Both the position numbers and the translations under genes were made by a program. The notes beneath the pieces were generated by a model that was given only the letters and a program-made list of their open reading frames with translations, made no database searches and had not been told where the DNA came from. Below, piece by piece: positions 9,069-17,993 of a stretch of 64,000 nt of DNA. Numbering within the stretch: the stretch's first letter is position 1; the number at the start of each line of letters is the position of its first letter. The DNA comes from Candidatus Poribacteria bacterium. GTDB lineage: Bacteria > Poribacteria > WGA-4E > WGA-3G. Where the stretch lies: positions 2,061,371 to 2,125,370 of the forward strand of contig OY282386.1 of NCBI GenBank assembly GCA_958295945.1, in the 5' to 3' direction.

Positions 9069-9926
9069 TTATGAAGATACAATTTCTTCTGCTGGTTTTT
9101 GGAAAATCAAAATAAATTCATGGATCTTATTTACGCGGAAGACACTTGGATAACCCAACGGACGTAGGTTATTATACTCTTGTGCTCGGTCCCAAATAAT
9201 GGTGTCATCAAATATAAAACCGATATCTTCCATCAATTGAGAAATGTCAATATGATAAGGGTAAAAGCGGTTCTTTTTCCGTAAGTCCATGACAATTACA
9301 CAGCAATAACTCTTTGGTTTCATCGTAATAAATACCTGTTCAAATATATTACGAAGTTCAAATAAGAATTTCTCATAATCTCGTATTTTTCCTAAATCAG
9401 ACTCAGTATCTCCATAATCCCGTTGATCTTTATTATCAGCAGTTCTCTTCCGCAAAAGTATATCCCAATATGGTGGAGATGTCACTACCATGTCCACACT
9501 ATTCGGAGGAACATAACGATAAAGTTCACGGCTGTCGGTAGTATGAATCATTATTTTTGTCTCCTCACCAAATAGGTTCATTTGACTAAGTCGTCCTTCG
9601 GCAACTTGAACAAATTCAGGAGAAATTTCCAACCCAATTGCATCTTTACCCAATTCTTTAGCTGCGAGAAGTGTAGAACCAACACCGGAGAAAGGATCTA
9701 ATATTAAAGAAGCATCAGAATTTGTAAAACACTCAATAAGACGACATACAAGAGCAGTGGGAAACATCGCAGGATGTTTTAATGCCATTTCTTCTTTAGT
9801 TTTTCTAATATCACTCCATACCGATACTGAATACCGTAACCACGTTTTACCGTCAAGTTCATTAGCACGGTTTCTGGGGATATCTTCAGAATTCCTCTCC
9901 TTAGATTCCTGATTCGTTTCTGACAT
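9069..9926 (-). CDS. Type II DNA methyltransferase (N4-cytosine/N6-adenine class)
   Basis: A 285-residue SAM-dependent DNA methylase. Motif X-like 'KHPAMFP' (about 50), the SAM-binding motif I 'ILDPFSGVGSTLLAAKELG' (about 75-93) and 'GLEIS' come before the catalytic motif IV 'TSPPYWDIL' (about 149-157). The TSPPY tetrad is most often seen in N4-cytosine methylases, but N6-adenine cannot be excluded. It methylates a base in a short recognition site, either protecting against a cognate endonuclease or acting as an orphan. The next gene on the strand is the disrupted nuclease, so it now seems to be an orphan methylase. It follows the HEAT-repeat gene by 12 bp; a conserved operon with that gene is not implied. 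Confidence 0.88.
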   Translation of the reverse strand: MSETNQESKERNSEDIPRNRANELDGKTWLRYSVSVWSDIRKTKEEMALKHPAMFPTALVCRLIECFTNSDASLILDPFSGVGSTLLAAKELGKDAIGLEISPEFVQVAEGRLSQMNLFGEETKIMIHTTDSRELYRYVPPNSVDMVVTSPPYWDILLRKRTADNKDQRDYGDTESDLGKIRDYEKFLFELRNIFEQVFITMKPKSYCCVIVMDLRKKNRFYPYHIDISQLMEDIGFIFDDTIIWDRAQEYNNLRPLGYPSVFRVNKIHEFILIFQKPAEEIVSS

Positions 9927-9938
9927 GACTTCCTCCTT

Positions 9939-10547
9939 CTAAAGTAAAGATTTTAGTGCTTCTTGTGCTTCTGGTGTTCCAATTTGGTCTAATGCAAATG
10001 CAACATGGTGCTTAACCCGATCAGATTCATCATCAAGTGCTTTGATGAGTGCGGGTACTGCTCCTGATGCAGCTTCTCCCATTTTAGATAGTGCATAAGC
10101 AGAATAAGTTCGCACTTCGTCTTCGCGGTCGTTCAAGGCTTCAATAAGTGCTGGTATCGCACTAACTGCGGTAACCCCCATCAAACCGAATGCACGAACA
10201 GCATATTCTCGGAGTTCCTCATTTAGTTTGTTATTTAACGCTTCAAGCAATGCTGGTATTGCCGGTTCACCTATACGTGTAAGGGTGCTGGTGATCGCAA
10301 GGGCTTGATGTTTCGGTGCTAGCACAATTTCATCCATGAGAGTCGGAATAACCGTTTCTCCGATTGTTGCTAAAACATCAGCAGCTTCATCCGCAACATC
10401 CGACAGATTGTGTCCGAGTGCTTCAATCAGTTGCGGTATTGCCAGTTCACCAATTTCAATCAATTCAGACTTTGCATCTTCTCGTACACCATCGTCAAAA
10501 TCTTCTAAATCTTCAATCAATTCTGCTATGTGTTGTTCATCACTCAT
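9939..10547 (-). CDS. HEAT-repeat protein
   Basis: A 202-residue soluble protein made of about five to six HEAT/PBS-lyase-type helical repeats of roughly 31-39 residues, with recurring 'AIPALIEAL...' helices followed by 'DV/EVR..AA.AL..IG' helices. Examples are 'AIPQLIEALGHNLSDVADEA', 'AIPALLEALNNKL' and 'AVPALIKALDDESDRVKHHV'. The N-terminal 18 residues are acidic. Such solenoids bind proteins, and some relatives act as phycobilin lyases, but no catalytic feature is visible. No signal peptide or membrane segment is present. An AAAGG site lies just before the start. It sits between the ccm gene cluster and the methyltransferase and could be cotranscribed with either. A specific function cannot be given. 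Confidence 0.85.
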   Translation of the reverse strand: MSDEQHIAELIEDLEDFDDGVREDAKSELIEIGELAIPQLIEALGHNLSDVADEAADVLATIGETVIPTLMDEIVLAPKHQALAITSTLTRIGEPAIPALLEALNNKLNEELREYAVRAFGLMGVTAVSAIPALIEALNDREDEVRTYSAYALSKMGEAASGAVPALIKALDDESDRVKHHVAFALDQIGTPEAQEALKSLL

Positions 10548-10581
10548 CCATTATAACCTTTCGTATAATTTACAGCTTGTA

Positions 10582-11892
10582 TTAACTATCTATCCCCCGT
10601 TCTTTCCGCTGATTAAGAATTTCCGACAAACGATCTGTTTGTTCCTTACGTAAACGGTTATAGACCCGCTCTGATATATCCTCTTTCTCATGCATTGCAT
10701 CAAGCATAGTAATTAATTCAAGTCGTGTATTGCGTGTATTTTCCAAGTCAGTATCATTGAGTTTACGAAGCCAACCTGAATCCATTTGCGTGGTATCTGT
10801 AGTGTCGGAGTTGTCGGTTGAACGTTGTGTGCCACGTAGCGTGAAAATCGCTGCAACAAGAAAACCACCTGCTAAAGCAGCAGCAACTGCGATTAATATC
10901 ATCTGTCCAATATTTGAATCATGCGTTGCGAATGGTAAACCAGATACTGTAAAACTCAAATCTGGGGTTTCACCAGCTGTGAAACCTCCTTCAGGGGAGG
11001 CTACATATCTTGAATAGGTAACACCGTGAAACTGAGTAGGATTTTCCCGTTTAAATTGTTTTGAATTAGGACTAATATTGATACCTTGCGGAATAAGTAA
11101 AATAATTTCGTCTGTATGAACAGGTATCTGGCGAGATAATCTTAAATCAGGACCGTTTGCAAGAATACTATACCCAAATCCACCTTCAATCTTACCTGTA
11201 GAAAGGGGTTCTGTTAGAATAACCTGACCGTCGTCAGGATTAAATTTTAATGATGCTGGAGAAAACGGTTTAAACAGCGCATTCCCACTTGGAAGTGAAA
11301 AATGAAGACCTACTTCTTCGTCATTGAGTGTAGTCTGAAAAGGTAAAGTGTTCTTGTTTTCAACAACAAACACTTCAAAAATTGACAAGATACCGACTCT
11401 TAGATGTAATGCAGATTCAAATCCGATGGCAATACTATATGTTTTGATACTGATCTTTGAGGGATCATCCGCAATACCACCGATATTAATGTCTACAACA
11501 AGGTTAGGCACAAATGAAGATAACACCAAATCCTTTTCTTCGTGTTCAGTGCCATCGTAGGTTGTAGTGATTGAATAGTGTGTTTGAACATCAATCGGCA
11601 GTTTCTCAAAATGATAGTGTCCATCTGCATCCGTCGTTGTTTCCTGTTTTGATGAATCTCCCGTTCTATGAATGTTCAGTGTAACAGGATGATTAGCAAT
11701 AGGTTCACCTAATTTCCCATCAAAGAGTTCACCATGAATAACGCCAGTATCATTTTGGGAATAGGTTGCAGGAAGGAATAAAATAGATGTTAGTGCTATG
11801 ACCAATATAAATCTAAAACAATAAACAGCATTCAAGCGACCTAAAATGCTGTATTTCTTTTTGATAAAGTTTAGTGCGTAATATATCTTCAT
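10582..11892 (-). CDS. Membrane-anchored protein with carboxypeptidase-regulatory-like domain
   Basis: A 436-residue envelope protein. A hydrophobic segment at about 26-45 ending in ATYSQ is a signal peptide or anchor, preceded by an unusually long basic N-terminus. Residues about 50-130 form a carboxypeptidase D regulatory-like beta sandwich ('GVIHGELFDGKLGEPIANHP ... TDADGHYHFEKLP'). A beta-rich middle follows, then a transmembrane helix at about 335-360 (IGQMILIAVAAALAGGFLVA). A charged cytoplasmic tail ends in a helical region with SERVYNRLRKEQ. The tail resembles the helical part of CcmI-like proteins in neighbouring systems. It begins 2 bp after the CcmI-like gene in the ccm operon, so a part in cytochrome c assembly or respiratory membrane function is inferred; there is no direct family evidence. 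Confidence 0.75.
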   Translation of the reverse strand: MKIYYALNFIKKKYSILGRLNAVYCFRFILVIALTSILFLPATYSQNDTGVIHGELFDGKLGEPIANHPVTLNIHRTGDSSKQETTTDADGHYHFEKLPIDVQTHYSITTTYDGTEHEEKDLVLSSFVPNLVVDINIGGIADDPSKISIKTYSIAIGFESALHLRVGILSIFEVFVVENKNTLPFQTTLNDEEVGLHFSLPSGNALFKPFSPASLKFNPDDGQVILTEPLSTGKIEGGFGYSILANGPDLRLSRQIPVHTDEIILLIPQGINISPNSKQFKRENPTQFHGVTYSRYVASPEGGFTAGETPDLSFTVSGLPFATHDSNIGQMILIAVAAALAGGFLVAAIFTLRGTQRSTDNSDTTDTTQMDSGWLRKLNDTDLENTRNTRLELITMLDAMHEKEDISERVYNRLRKEQTDRLSEILNQRKERGIDS

Positions 11893-11894
11893 TA

Positions 11895-12224
11895 TTAGTG
11901 CTTTTGTTGTTTGAACCTTTCAATTTCTGCTTCTACATCTGTTTGAGCGGTGGCTTCCAATTGACTTACAACTTGTGCTGTATCTTGCATAAGAGCTGTA
12001 CGCAATTCCTGATAATCCTCATCTGAGAGTTTTCCTGTTTCATAGTCTTCATCAAGGTCAGCTAAAGCAGAATAACACTGTTCACGTTCCAGATATAGCG
12101 TTTGCATGCATGTTTCAGCAGGATCAACGTCCAGAATAGTATCTACCCCTCTAATAAGTGGGAAGGCGATATAGACAAAAATCCCTATACCCAAAATTAG
12201 AAACCACAGAACAACAATAGCCAT
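11895..12224 (-). CDS. CcmI-like small membrane protein of the cytochrome c maturation operon
   Basis: The likely start is the ATG at 12224 (MAIVVLWFLILGIG), 7 nt after the ccmH stop; an upstream ATG at 12308 would overlap ccmH by about 75 bp. The 109-residue product has one N-terminal transmembrane helix followed by a soluble helical part with 'LEREQCYSALADLDEDYETG KLSDEDYQEL'-type heptads. That L.ER...L.AL.DLD.DY.TGKLS..DY pattern is the hallmark of the CcmI/CycH N-terminal region, and the TPR part of full CcmI is missing. CcmI works with CcmF and CcmH as chaperone for apocytochrome c. The position directly after ccmH supports the assignment. Confidence 0.75.
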   Translation of the reverse strand: MAIVVLWFLILGIGIFVYIAFPLIRGVDTILDVDPAETCMQTLYLEREQCYSALADLDEDYETGKLSDEDYQELRTALMQDTAQVVSQLEATAQTDVEAEIERFKQQKH

Positions 12225-12231
12225 AATAACA

Positions 12232-12771
12232 TTACCTAATTCTGGTCTTGTATTTATCAAGTTCTGATTCAAGGTGCTGCTGCAATTCATCAGAAATCTG
12301 CTTTTCATGTGGCATTGAAGTAACTTTGTTTACACGTGAACGATGACGGATCCCAAAGATAACACCACCAATTGCTATCAGAATCACCGCGGGCATCAGA
12401 TAGGCAAGTATATTAACCCCTTCTGCCTTCAGGACTGCATGGAATTGTGTGCCATACTGTTCTAAGTAGGCAGTACGAATTTCCTCAACAGTTTTTCCTT
12501 CCAATAATCTATTGCGAAACATGGTTTCAATCCTCTGTGCTGTTTCACAAACACATGCTTTATTCGTTTCCCGGACACATCCACAGAAACAGTATGTTGT
12601 GGTTAGCAGTTCGTCTAATTGCTTTTCCAAATGCATCTCATCATCAGATGTAACACGCAACGTATTATCCGTTTCCTGTGCAATTGGAGATTTTGAAAAA
12701 AGAAATAAAATGACAATCACAAGTAGAGATGTAAATATCTTTACATAAGGATGCAGATTCAGGTCCTTCAT
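12232..12771 (-). CDS. ccmH: CcmH-like cytochrome c maturation thiol protein
   Basis: A 179-residue protein with an N-terminal signal/anchor (about 9-28), a periplasmic domain and a C-terminal transmembrane helix (about 123-145). The redox region reads TTYCFCGCVRETNKACVC in place of the classical LRCxxCQ. It has four to five Cys and resembles the CPCGC-type CcmH variants of deep-branching bacteria. The following helix 'RIETMFRNRLLEGKTVEEIR' and 'YGTQFHAVLKAEG' match the CcmH three-helix fold. CcmH reduces or presents the CXXCH cysteines of apocytochrome c to the CcmF lyase. It begins 10 bp after ccmF. The extra cysteines may bind metal or carry out more than one disulfide exchange. Confidence 0.83.
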   Translation of the reverse strand: MKDLNLHPYVKIFTSLLVIVILFLFSKSPIAQETDNTLRVTSDDEMHLEKQLDELLTTTYCFCGCVRETNKACVCETAQRIETMFRNRLLEGKTVEEIRTAYLEQYGTQFHAVLKAEGVNILAYLMPAVILIAIGGVIFGIRHRSRVNKVTSMPHEKQISDELQQHLESELDKYKTRIR

Positions 12772-12781
12772 TTGTATTCAC

Positions 12782-14959
12782 CTATACCGTTTGAGATCGT
12801 GGTGTAGTAATAGACTTCTCGGCTATTGCTACTAGTCCGCCTATCACCATTACAGCAACACCGATCCAGACAACACTGATGAGGGGATTATGGTAGATAG
12901 ACAGGTTTACAACAGTTTCCTTATCTATTTTCTCTGGCATAGACATTTTACCACCAAGAATTTCCTTAGTTGGCAATGGTCCAAGGGCAATATAGATATC
13001 ATTCATACCTTGATGCTGTATCGCAGACTCAATCGTATCTTGCTCTCCTTGTCCTGTAGTATAATAGTAGTGGCGTGAGGGTCTCATCGTTGTTGGTTTC
13101 CCACCATTCCTTCTCACTTCAAATTCAACGCCGGATCGTATAAAATTGTCATGTTCATCCAAAAACGAATCCTTCATCGTAAATTGATAATCACCTACAT
13201 TCATCGATTCACCAAGTTTGAGTCTACCGTTTTCAAGCAAAAAATACCCTTTAGATCCCATTATACCTATGTAAAGAATTACTATACCGATATGAACAAT
13301 GTAACCACCATATCTTCGTTTATTACGTTGAATGAGAAGTCCTAACCCGTTTAGGAAGGATGTTGCTTGCCGTTTAGCACGTAGTTTCGCGCCACGATAA
13401 AATTCACTAAAGATTGCCACAAGCACAAACACACTTGCAAAAACACAAAGTATTGAAAAGATTGGCATCGGTTGACCGCTGAAAGTAATGAAGTCCCATA
13501 AACGCATTAAGAAATTAGGTGTTGCAACTTCAGTAACTTCAGCAGATATCTCTGCAGCAGCCTTAGCATGTGCCCTGAAAATGAGAAATAACCAAGCAAC
13601 TACTCCGCCTACCACACCGACAAAAAGTGGAGATATAAACATGCGTTGAAAATTATTGGGTGTAATCTTTTTCCACGAAATAATAGGACCAGCACCCGTC
13701 AAGAAAAGAAGTATCAATCCTGGAATAATGACAACTTTGTTAAAAAATGATTCGGGTACTGCCGCTTTTTCTCCCTGAATCGCTTCAGAGATAATCGGCC
13801 ACAACGTTCCCCATAGGATAATCAATGTCAATCCTACAAACAACCAATTGTTTAGAACAAACGCACTTTCTTTTGAAAGAAGGGATTCAAGTCTGTTAGC
13901 ACTTTTAAGACGTTGCCAACGGTAAGCCATCAGCGCGATAACACCAGCGGTTGAAATGATGATAAAACCCATAAAATACCAACCGATATCTGATTGGGCA
14001 AATGCATGTACTGATGTAATAATGCCACTACGGGTGATAAATGTACCTAATAAGGTAAATTGGAAGGCTAAAGTAATCAGGAGTATATTCCACAGTTTCA
14101 GCATGTTCCGCTTTTCTTGAATCATCACAGAATGCAGGTAAGCGGTGCCAAGAAGCCACGGCATAAAAGAGGCATTTTCAACAGGATCCCATGCCCAGTA
14201 ACCACCCCATCCAAGCTCTCTATATGCCCAATTGCCTCCCAGTGTAATACCGATAGTCAAAACAATCCAAGAGAACAACATCCATCTACGAGAACGGTGT
14301 ATCCAATCGCTACCGATTCTTCCAGATAGGAGTGCAGCTACAGCATAAGCAAAAGGGATTGTTAGACTAATCCAACCAATGTACAACGTTGGGGGATGAA
14401 ATGCCATGCTGGGAGTCTGTAAAAGCGGATTCATGCCTTGACCATCAACCATTGCCTGTCCACCAGGAAATCTGTCAAGTGGATTATAAACGCCTTCAAT
14501 CCATCCGGTAACAACCAAAATGAAAAACAGTTGGACCACAGCAATGGGAATCAGTGCGTAATCGGCAAGGTTATCCGCCGCTTTTCTGTTCTGCCAAGCA
14601 ACAATTGCCCCACCGACAGTAAGTAGCCAGAGCCAGAATAGGAGAGAACCGGACATTCTGCCCCAAAGGGCAGTAATTTTGTAGAGGAGGGGTTGTGCGG
14701 CACTGGATACCTCAACGACATACTTCATTGAGAAATCATCTGTCACAAAACTGAAGATTAATGCACCTGTGGCGATACTGATGAGAATGAAAGTTGCAGC
14801 AACGGCGTTTCGTCCACTCTTGATAATGTTAGGTTTCCTTACACGTAAACCAATAAAGAGTGAAACGATTGCCCATAATGCAGAGAATATGGAAAGGAAG
14901 ATCGCAGCTTGACCGAGTTCGGCTGCAATACTTTGTATGCCACCTACAAGCATGTCCAT
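12782..14959 (-). CDS. ccmF: Cytochrome c heme lyase subunit CcmF
   Basis: A 725-residue polytopic inner-membrane protein of usual CcmF length (about 640-700) with around 14-15 hydrophobic segments. The WWD heme-handling motif is clear: 'GWGGYWAWDPVENASFMPWL' near residues 245-264. Conserved periplasmic His occur in 'TPSMAFHPPTLYIGW' (about 182) and 'TRSGIITSVHAFAQS' (about 310). A large soluble C-terminal loop precedes the last helix. CcmF ligates heme from CcmE to the CXXCH motif of apocytochrome c. The order ccmE-ccmF-ccmH-ccmI with gaps of 49, 10 and 7 bp indicates one transcript. A GGAGCAGGA site precedes the ATG. Confidence 0.95.
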   Translation of the reverse strand: MDMLVGGIQSIAAELGQAAIFLSIFSALWAIVSLFIGLRVRKPNIIKSGRNAVAATFILISIATGALIFSFVTDDFSMKYVVEVSSAAQPLLYKITALWGRMSGSLLFWLWLLTVGGAIVAWQNRKAADNLADYALIPIAVVQLFFILVVTGWIEGVYNPLDRFPGGQAMVDGQGMNPLLQTPSMAFHPPTLYIGWISLTIPFAYAVAALLSGRIGSDWIHRSRRWMLFSWIVLTIGITLGGNWAYRELGWGGYWAWDPVENASFMPWLLGTAYLHSVMIQEKRNMLKLWNILLITLAFQFTLLGTFITRSGIITSVHAFAQSDIGWYFMGFIIISTAGVIALMAYRWQRLKSANRLESLLSKESAFVLNNWLFVGLTLIILWGTLWPIISEAIQGEKAAVPESFFNKVVIIPGLILLFLTGAGPIISWKKITPNNFQRMFISPLFVGVVGGVVAWLFLIFRAHAKAAAEISAEVTEVATPNFLMRLWDFITFSGQPMPIFSILCVFASVFVLVAIFSEFYRGAKLRAKRQATSFLNGLGLLIQRNKRRYGGYIVHIGIVILYIGIMGSKGYFLLENGRLKLGESMNVGDYQFTMKDSFLDEHDNFIRSGVEFEVRRNGGKPTTMRPSRHYYYTTGQGEQDTIESAIQHQGMNDIYIALGPLPTKEILGGKMSMPEKIDKETVVNLSIYHNPLISVVWIGVAVMVIGGLVAIAEKSITTPRSQTV

Positions 14960-15008
14960 GAAAATCCTGCTCCTCTACTTCTCTGACTGTTATATAGCAA
15001 AATAGGCT

Positions 15009-15458
15009 CTAAGACGAACCTTCAGTCGTTTTGGCACTTTCCGCCTCTTCATACTTAGAAGCACACTTCGTGGTCACCTTATTGGCAATTATCACGTTCT
15101 GTTTCGCATCATATTTCCCTTCAACAAAAACGTTGCCGCCATCAATGAAGTTGTCGGGTTTGAGCTTGTTATAAATCACGTTGACCGTCTCAATGCTTTC
15201 AATCTTTGTCGCAGTTTTTTCAAGTTCCCGCACAGCAAATGTCAACTTAAATTCTTCTGCATCCCATGCGGTGCTTTCCTCAGAGATAGCACCAACAAGC
15301 TGCACATTTTGATTATCCATTGTCTCAGCATTGGCAATAAGTTTCACAGGTGTCAGCTCCCGCATACTCTCTTTTTTCGTCATAGCCAACACTAAAATCA
15401 CGAAACCACTGAGCAAAATAAGACTGGCTGCAAATACTTTTAGTCTTCTCTGTTTCAT
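15009..15458 (-). CDS. ccmE: Heme chaperone CcmE (CXXXY type)
   Basis: A 149-residue protein with one N-terminal transmembrane anchor (about 8-26) and an OB-fold domain of typical CcmE length. Strands 'NVQLVGAISEESTAW', 'TVNVIYNKLKPDNF' and 'GNVFVEGKYDAKQNVIIAN' are characteristic. The heme-binding region reads TTKCASKYEEAE: the covalent His of classical HxxxY is replaced by Cys, giving CXXXY as in CcmE of archaea and some deltaproteobacteria. CcmE carries heme from CcmC to CcmF in the periplasm. It is first in the ccm operon, with a strong AAGGAGG site 6 nt before the ATG. The 20-residue C-terminal tail is hydrophilic and probably disordered. Confidence 0.9.
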   Translation of the reverse strand: MKQRRLKVFAASLILLSGFVILVLAMTKKESMRELTPVKLIANAETMDNQNVQLVGAISEESTAWDAEEFKLTFAVRELEKTATKIESIETVNVIYNKLKPDNFIDGGNVFVEGKYDAKQNVIIANKVTTKCASKYEEAESAKTTEGSS

Positions 15459-15605
15459 GTGTATCCTCCTTAATTATACGAAGCCTCTGAGAACACTCTC
15501 ACCCAATGAACATGGAAGTACGTTTATAGAAATCTCCTTATCTCAACTATTGTCATTGAAACCAGTAAATCGGATGGGAATAAGTTCATTCTCCTTAAAT
15601 AATAC

Positions 15606-15635
15606 TTGACTTTGTATTTAAAATCAAGGTAAAAT
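15606..15635 (+). promoter_or_regulatory. Candidate sigma70 promoter for the DapA-family gene
   Basis: TTGACT (15606-15611) and TAAAAT (15630-15635) with 18-nt spacing lie about 155 bp before the gene start, in the divergent region between ccmE and this gene. Confidence 0.5.
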
Positions 15636-15710
15636 AGTATCAAATTGAACTGTATTACGGAATTCCGTGTCTATCCTATCTGATTGATTGCGTTTCATTT
15701 ACCCAAAACA

Positions 15711-15752
15711 TGTTCGTAGTTGCGCAATTCATGGAGTCACTTATATTGTCCG
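15711..15752. repeat. Partial copy of the GTTCGTAGTCGCGCAATTCA repeat core
   Basis: TGTTCGTAGTTGCGCAATTC followed by a diverged end matches the core found inside MITE copies 2-4. Here the terminal TACCATT repeats are absent, so only the core is present or the ends have decayed. Confidence 0.5.
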
Positions 15753-15791
15753 TATTCCTCACCTCAAATAAAGAGAGGTATTTAATTACTC

Positions 15792-16739
15792 ATGAATCTT
15801 TATTGGCAGCATCACCCATGGGCAGGTGTATTCCCTGCAACGTTATGTCCTTTCCATTCAGATGAATCAATTGACGAAGATGGTTTGAGTCAATATATGC
15901 AGGAACTTGCCAGTGTAGAAGGCATACAAGGCGTTGTCTGTAATGGACACACAGGTGAAATCATGTCCCTGCGTCTGCATGAACGACAGCGCGTTACACA
16001 AATCACTGCAGATGCAGTCGGTGATAAGGTTAAGGTTGTTTCTGGTGTTAGTGCGGAGGGCAGTTTGCCTGCAATTGACGATGCGCTCGCAGCAAAGGAA
16101 GCAGGGGCAGATGCAATTCTTTTGATGCCTGCACATCATTGGTTGCGTTTCGGTAGAACACCTGAAACCGCAGTCGGCTATTTCCAAGATGTCGCAGAGG
16201 GTGCAGACATACCAATTATTGTGCATCAGTACCCCGCATGGACAAAAACCGGATATAGCCTTGAAGAGATGTTGGAAATGGTGAAAATCCCGCAAGTTGT
16301 CTGCATTAAAATGGGTACCCGTGATATGGCACGTTGGCGATGGGATTACGAACAACTTAAAGAGGCTGCTCCTGAAGTGCCGATCTTAACTTGCCATGAC
16401 GAATACCTACTCGCTTCCCTTTTAGAAGGCAGCGATGGGGCACTCATCGGATTTGCTGGATTTGTCCCTGAATTGATGGTAGCAGTAGTACACGCTGCCC
16501 TCAACAACGATTTAATAGGAGCACGTAAAGCACGTAATCAGGTTGATACATTGGCTCGTATCGTCTACAATTTCGGTGAACCGAGTAGTGATGCACATCA
16601 ACGTATGAAATGTGCCAGATGGTTGATGGGAAGATTCCCATCAATGACCATGCGTCGCCCCTTGCGTCAATTATCCTCTGCTGAAATCGACAAAATTCGT
16701 AATGAACTTGAGTCGGTTGACTACAAATGCGTCAACTAA
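15792..16739 (+). CDS. Dihydrodipicolinate synthase/N-acetylneuraminate lyase family aldolase
   Basis: A 315-residue class I aldolase of the DapA superfamily. The Schiff-base lysine lies in 'IPQVVCIKMGTRDMARW' (about 172), the conserved Tyr in 'IPIIVHQYPAW' (about 143), and the substrate-carboxylate region 'GVVCNGHTGEIMSLRLHER' (about 47-65) matches the GTTGE region with His replacing Thr. The family includes DapA, NanA and keto-sugar-acid lyases. The altered motif and long C-terminus argue against true DapA; a lyase or dehydratase acting on keto-deoxy sugar acids is more likely. No lysine-biosynthesis genes adjoin it. The three plus-strand Gfo/Idh/MocA genes 2-6 kb downstream could belong to the same sugar pathway. 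Confidence 0.82.
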   Translation: MNLYWQHHPWAGVFPATLCPFHSDESIDEDGLSQYMQELASVEGIQGVVCNGHTGEIMSLRLHERQRVTQITADAVGDKVKVVSGVSAEGSLPAIDDALAAKEAGADAILLMPAHHWLRFGRTPETAVGYFQDVAEGADIPIIVHQYPAWTKTGYSLEEMLEMVKIPQVVCIKMGTRDMARWRWDYEQLKEAAPEVPILTCHDEYLLASLLEGSDGALIGFAGFVPELMVAVVHAALNNDLIGARKARNQVDTLARIVYNFGEPSSDAHQRMKCARWLMGRFPSMTMRRPLRQLSSAEIDKIRNELESVDYKCVN

Positions 16740-16766
16740 ATATAATGGTTGATTGGAATAAACACC

Positions 16767-17993
16767 CTACGGTGCCAAATTGTTGAGTTCTTGAAGTTTT
16801 TCCTCAATAAAAATTTTGAGTTCTTGTTGTCCCTGCTGTTCTGCATGTTCTAAGGCAGTTTGGAGATTATTTCTAGCTTCTTCAACATTTCCCAAATCCG
16901 CCATTATAGCAGCACGATGAGCATAGGCTTCTGTAAAATCAGGTTTTATACGAATTGCTTCGGAATAGTCAGCGAGTGCTTCTTCATGTTGACCTAATTT
17001 ATCCTTTGAAAGACCGCGTAGATTATATGCCTCCGTGAAATCTGATTTTAGCTCAATTGCCCTATCAAAATCTAAGATAGCCAACTCATGTTGTCCGAGT
17101 TCATTTTTGGTAGTTGCCCGAAAATAGAAGATTTCGTATGTCTCAATTCCTAACTCAATCGCTTCATCGAAATCAACAAGTGCTGATTCATTTCTACCAA
17201 GTCGTTTTTTTGCATAACCTCTAACAACATAGGCTTTGAAAAAATTTGGATCTAACCCAATTGCTATATCAAAATCAGCAATCGCGGATTCATGCTGTCC
17301 TGAACTACCCTTCACACAACCCCGTGTGAAGTAAAATTCAGCAGAATCAGGACTTAACTCAATTGTCTTATCAAGATCAACAATTGCTTCTTCGTGCTTG
17401 CCAAGTTTTTGAAAGGTTACTCCTTGATTGTAGTAAGCCTCAAGAAAATTGGGGTTTAGTGCAATTGCTTTATTAAAGTCTGCAAATGCCTCCAAATAAT
17501 TCCCAGATTCAAGATTCATCACCCCTCGATTGTAATAGGCATCAACAAATTTAGTATCCAATTCTATTGCCTTATTGAAATCATCCTTTGCCTTATCATG
17601 TTGGTCAAGATGGAATAGCGCAATTGCGTTGCTATAAGCAGAAAGTGCTTTTTCTGTCATTTTCCCTTGATACAGAAGAAAACCAATTGAGAAGAAAGCA
17701 TAGGCAGCGAGATCGTCTTCAGTTCCAGTTTCAAATGTCTCATTCTCTGCCAATTTCGGAGATTGTTCTGTCAGTTTAGGAACATAAGTATCTTCGTAGT
17801 CGTTAATGAGACGTATAACCAATTCCATTAACGGAGTTAAGAGATGATTCTCGTTGTCACCAACAGAATAGACTAATTCTTCAAGGACGTTATCAAGCCA
17901 CTCATACTCGTCTTCTGTCAAATTGATGACACCGTAATGTCCATGTTGGTTTCCAAAATCGATTAATCCCTCTAACACCTCTCTACTAACCAT
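16767..17993 (-). CDS. TPR protein with HigA-antitoxin-like N-terminal arm
   Basis: A 408-residue protein. Residues about 20-70 ('TEDEYEWLDNVLEELVYSV ... LLTPLMELVIRLINDYED') resemble the helical N-terminal arm of HigA-type antitoxins (pattern TE.EYE..L..IE.L...L..L..LI..YE). The helix-turn-helix that normally follows is absent. Instead about eight 34-residue TPR units fill residues 100-395, with repeats such as 'AIELDTKFVDAYYNRGVMNL' and 'AIALNPNFLEAYYNQGVTFQ'. TPR solenoids bind other proteins. It overlaps by 22 bp a small gene that follows a HigB-like toxin gene on the same strand. The role as toxin partner or neutraliser is inferred from context and the arm; it could also be an ordinary TPR protein. 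No signal peptide is present. Confidence 0.75.
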   Translation of the reverse strand: MVSREVLEGLIDFGNQHGHYGVINLTEDEYEWLDNVLEELVYSVGDNENHLLTPLMELVIRLINDYEDTYVPKLTEQSPKLAENETFETGTEDDLAAYAFFSIGFLLYQGKMTEKALSAYSNAIALFHLDQHDKAKDDFNKAIELDTKFVDAYYNRGVMNLESGNYLEAFADFNKAIALNPNFLEAYYNQGVTFQKLGKHEEAIVDLDKTIELSPDSAEFYFTRGCVKGSSGQHESAIADFDIAIGLDPNFFKAYVVRGYAKKRLGRNESALVDFDEAIELGIETYEIFYFRATTKNELGQHELAILDFDRAIELKSDFTEAYNLRGLSKDKLGQHEEALADYSEAIRIKPDFTEAYAHRAAIMADLGNVEEARNNLQTALEHAEQQGQQELKIFIEEKLQELNNLAP

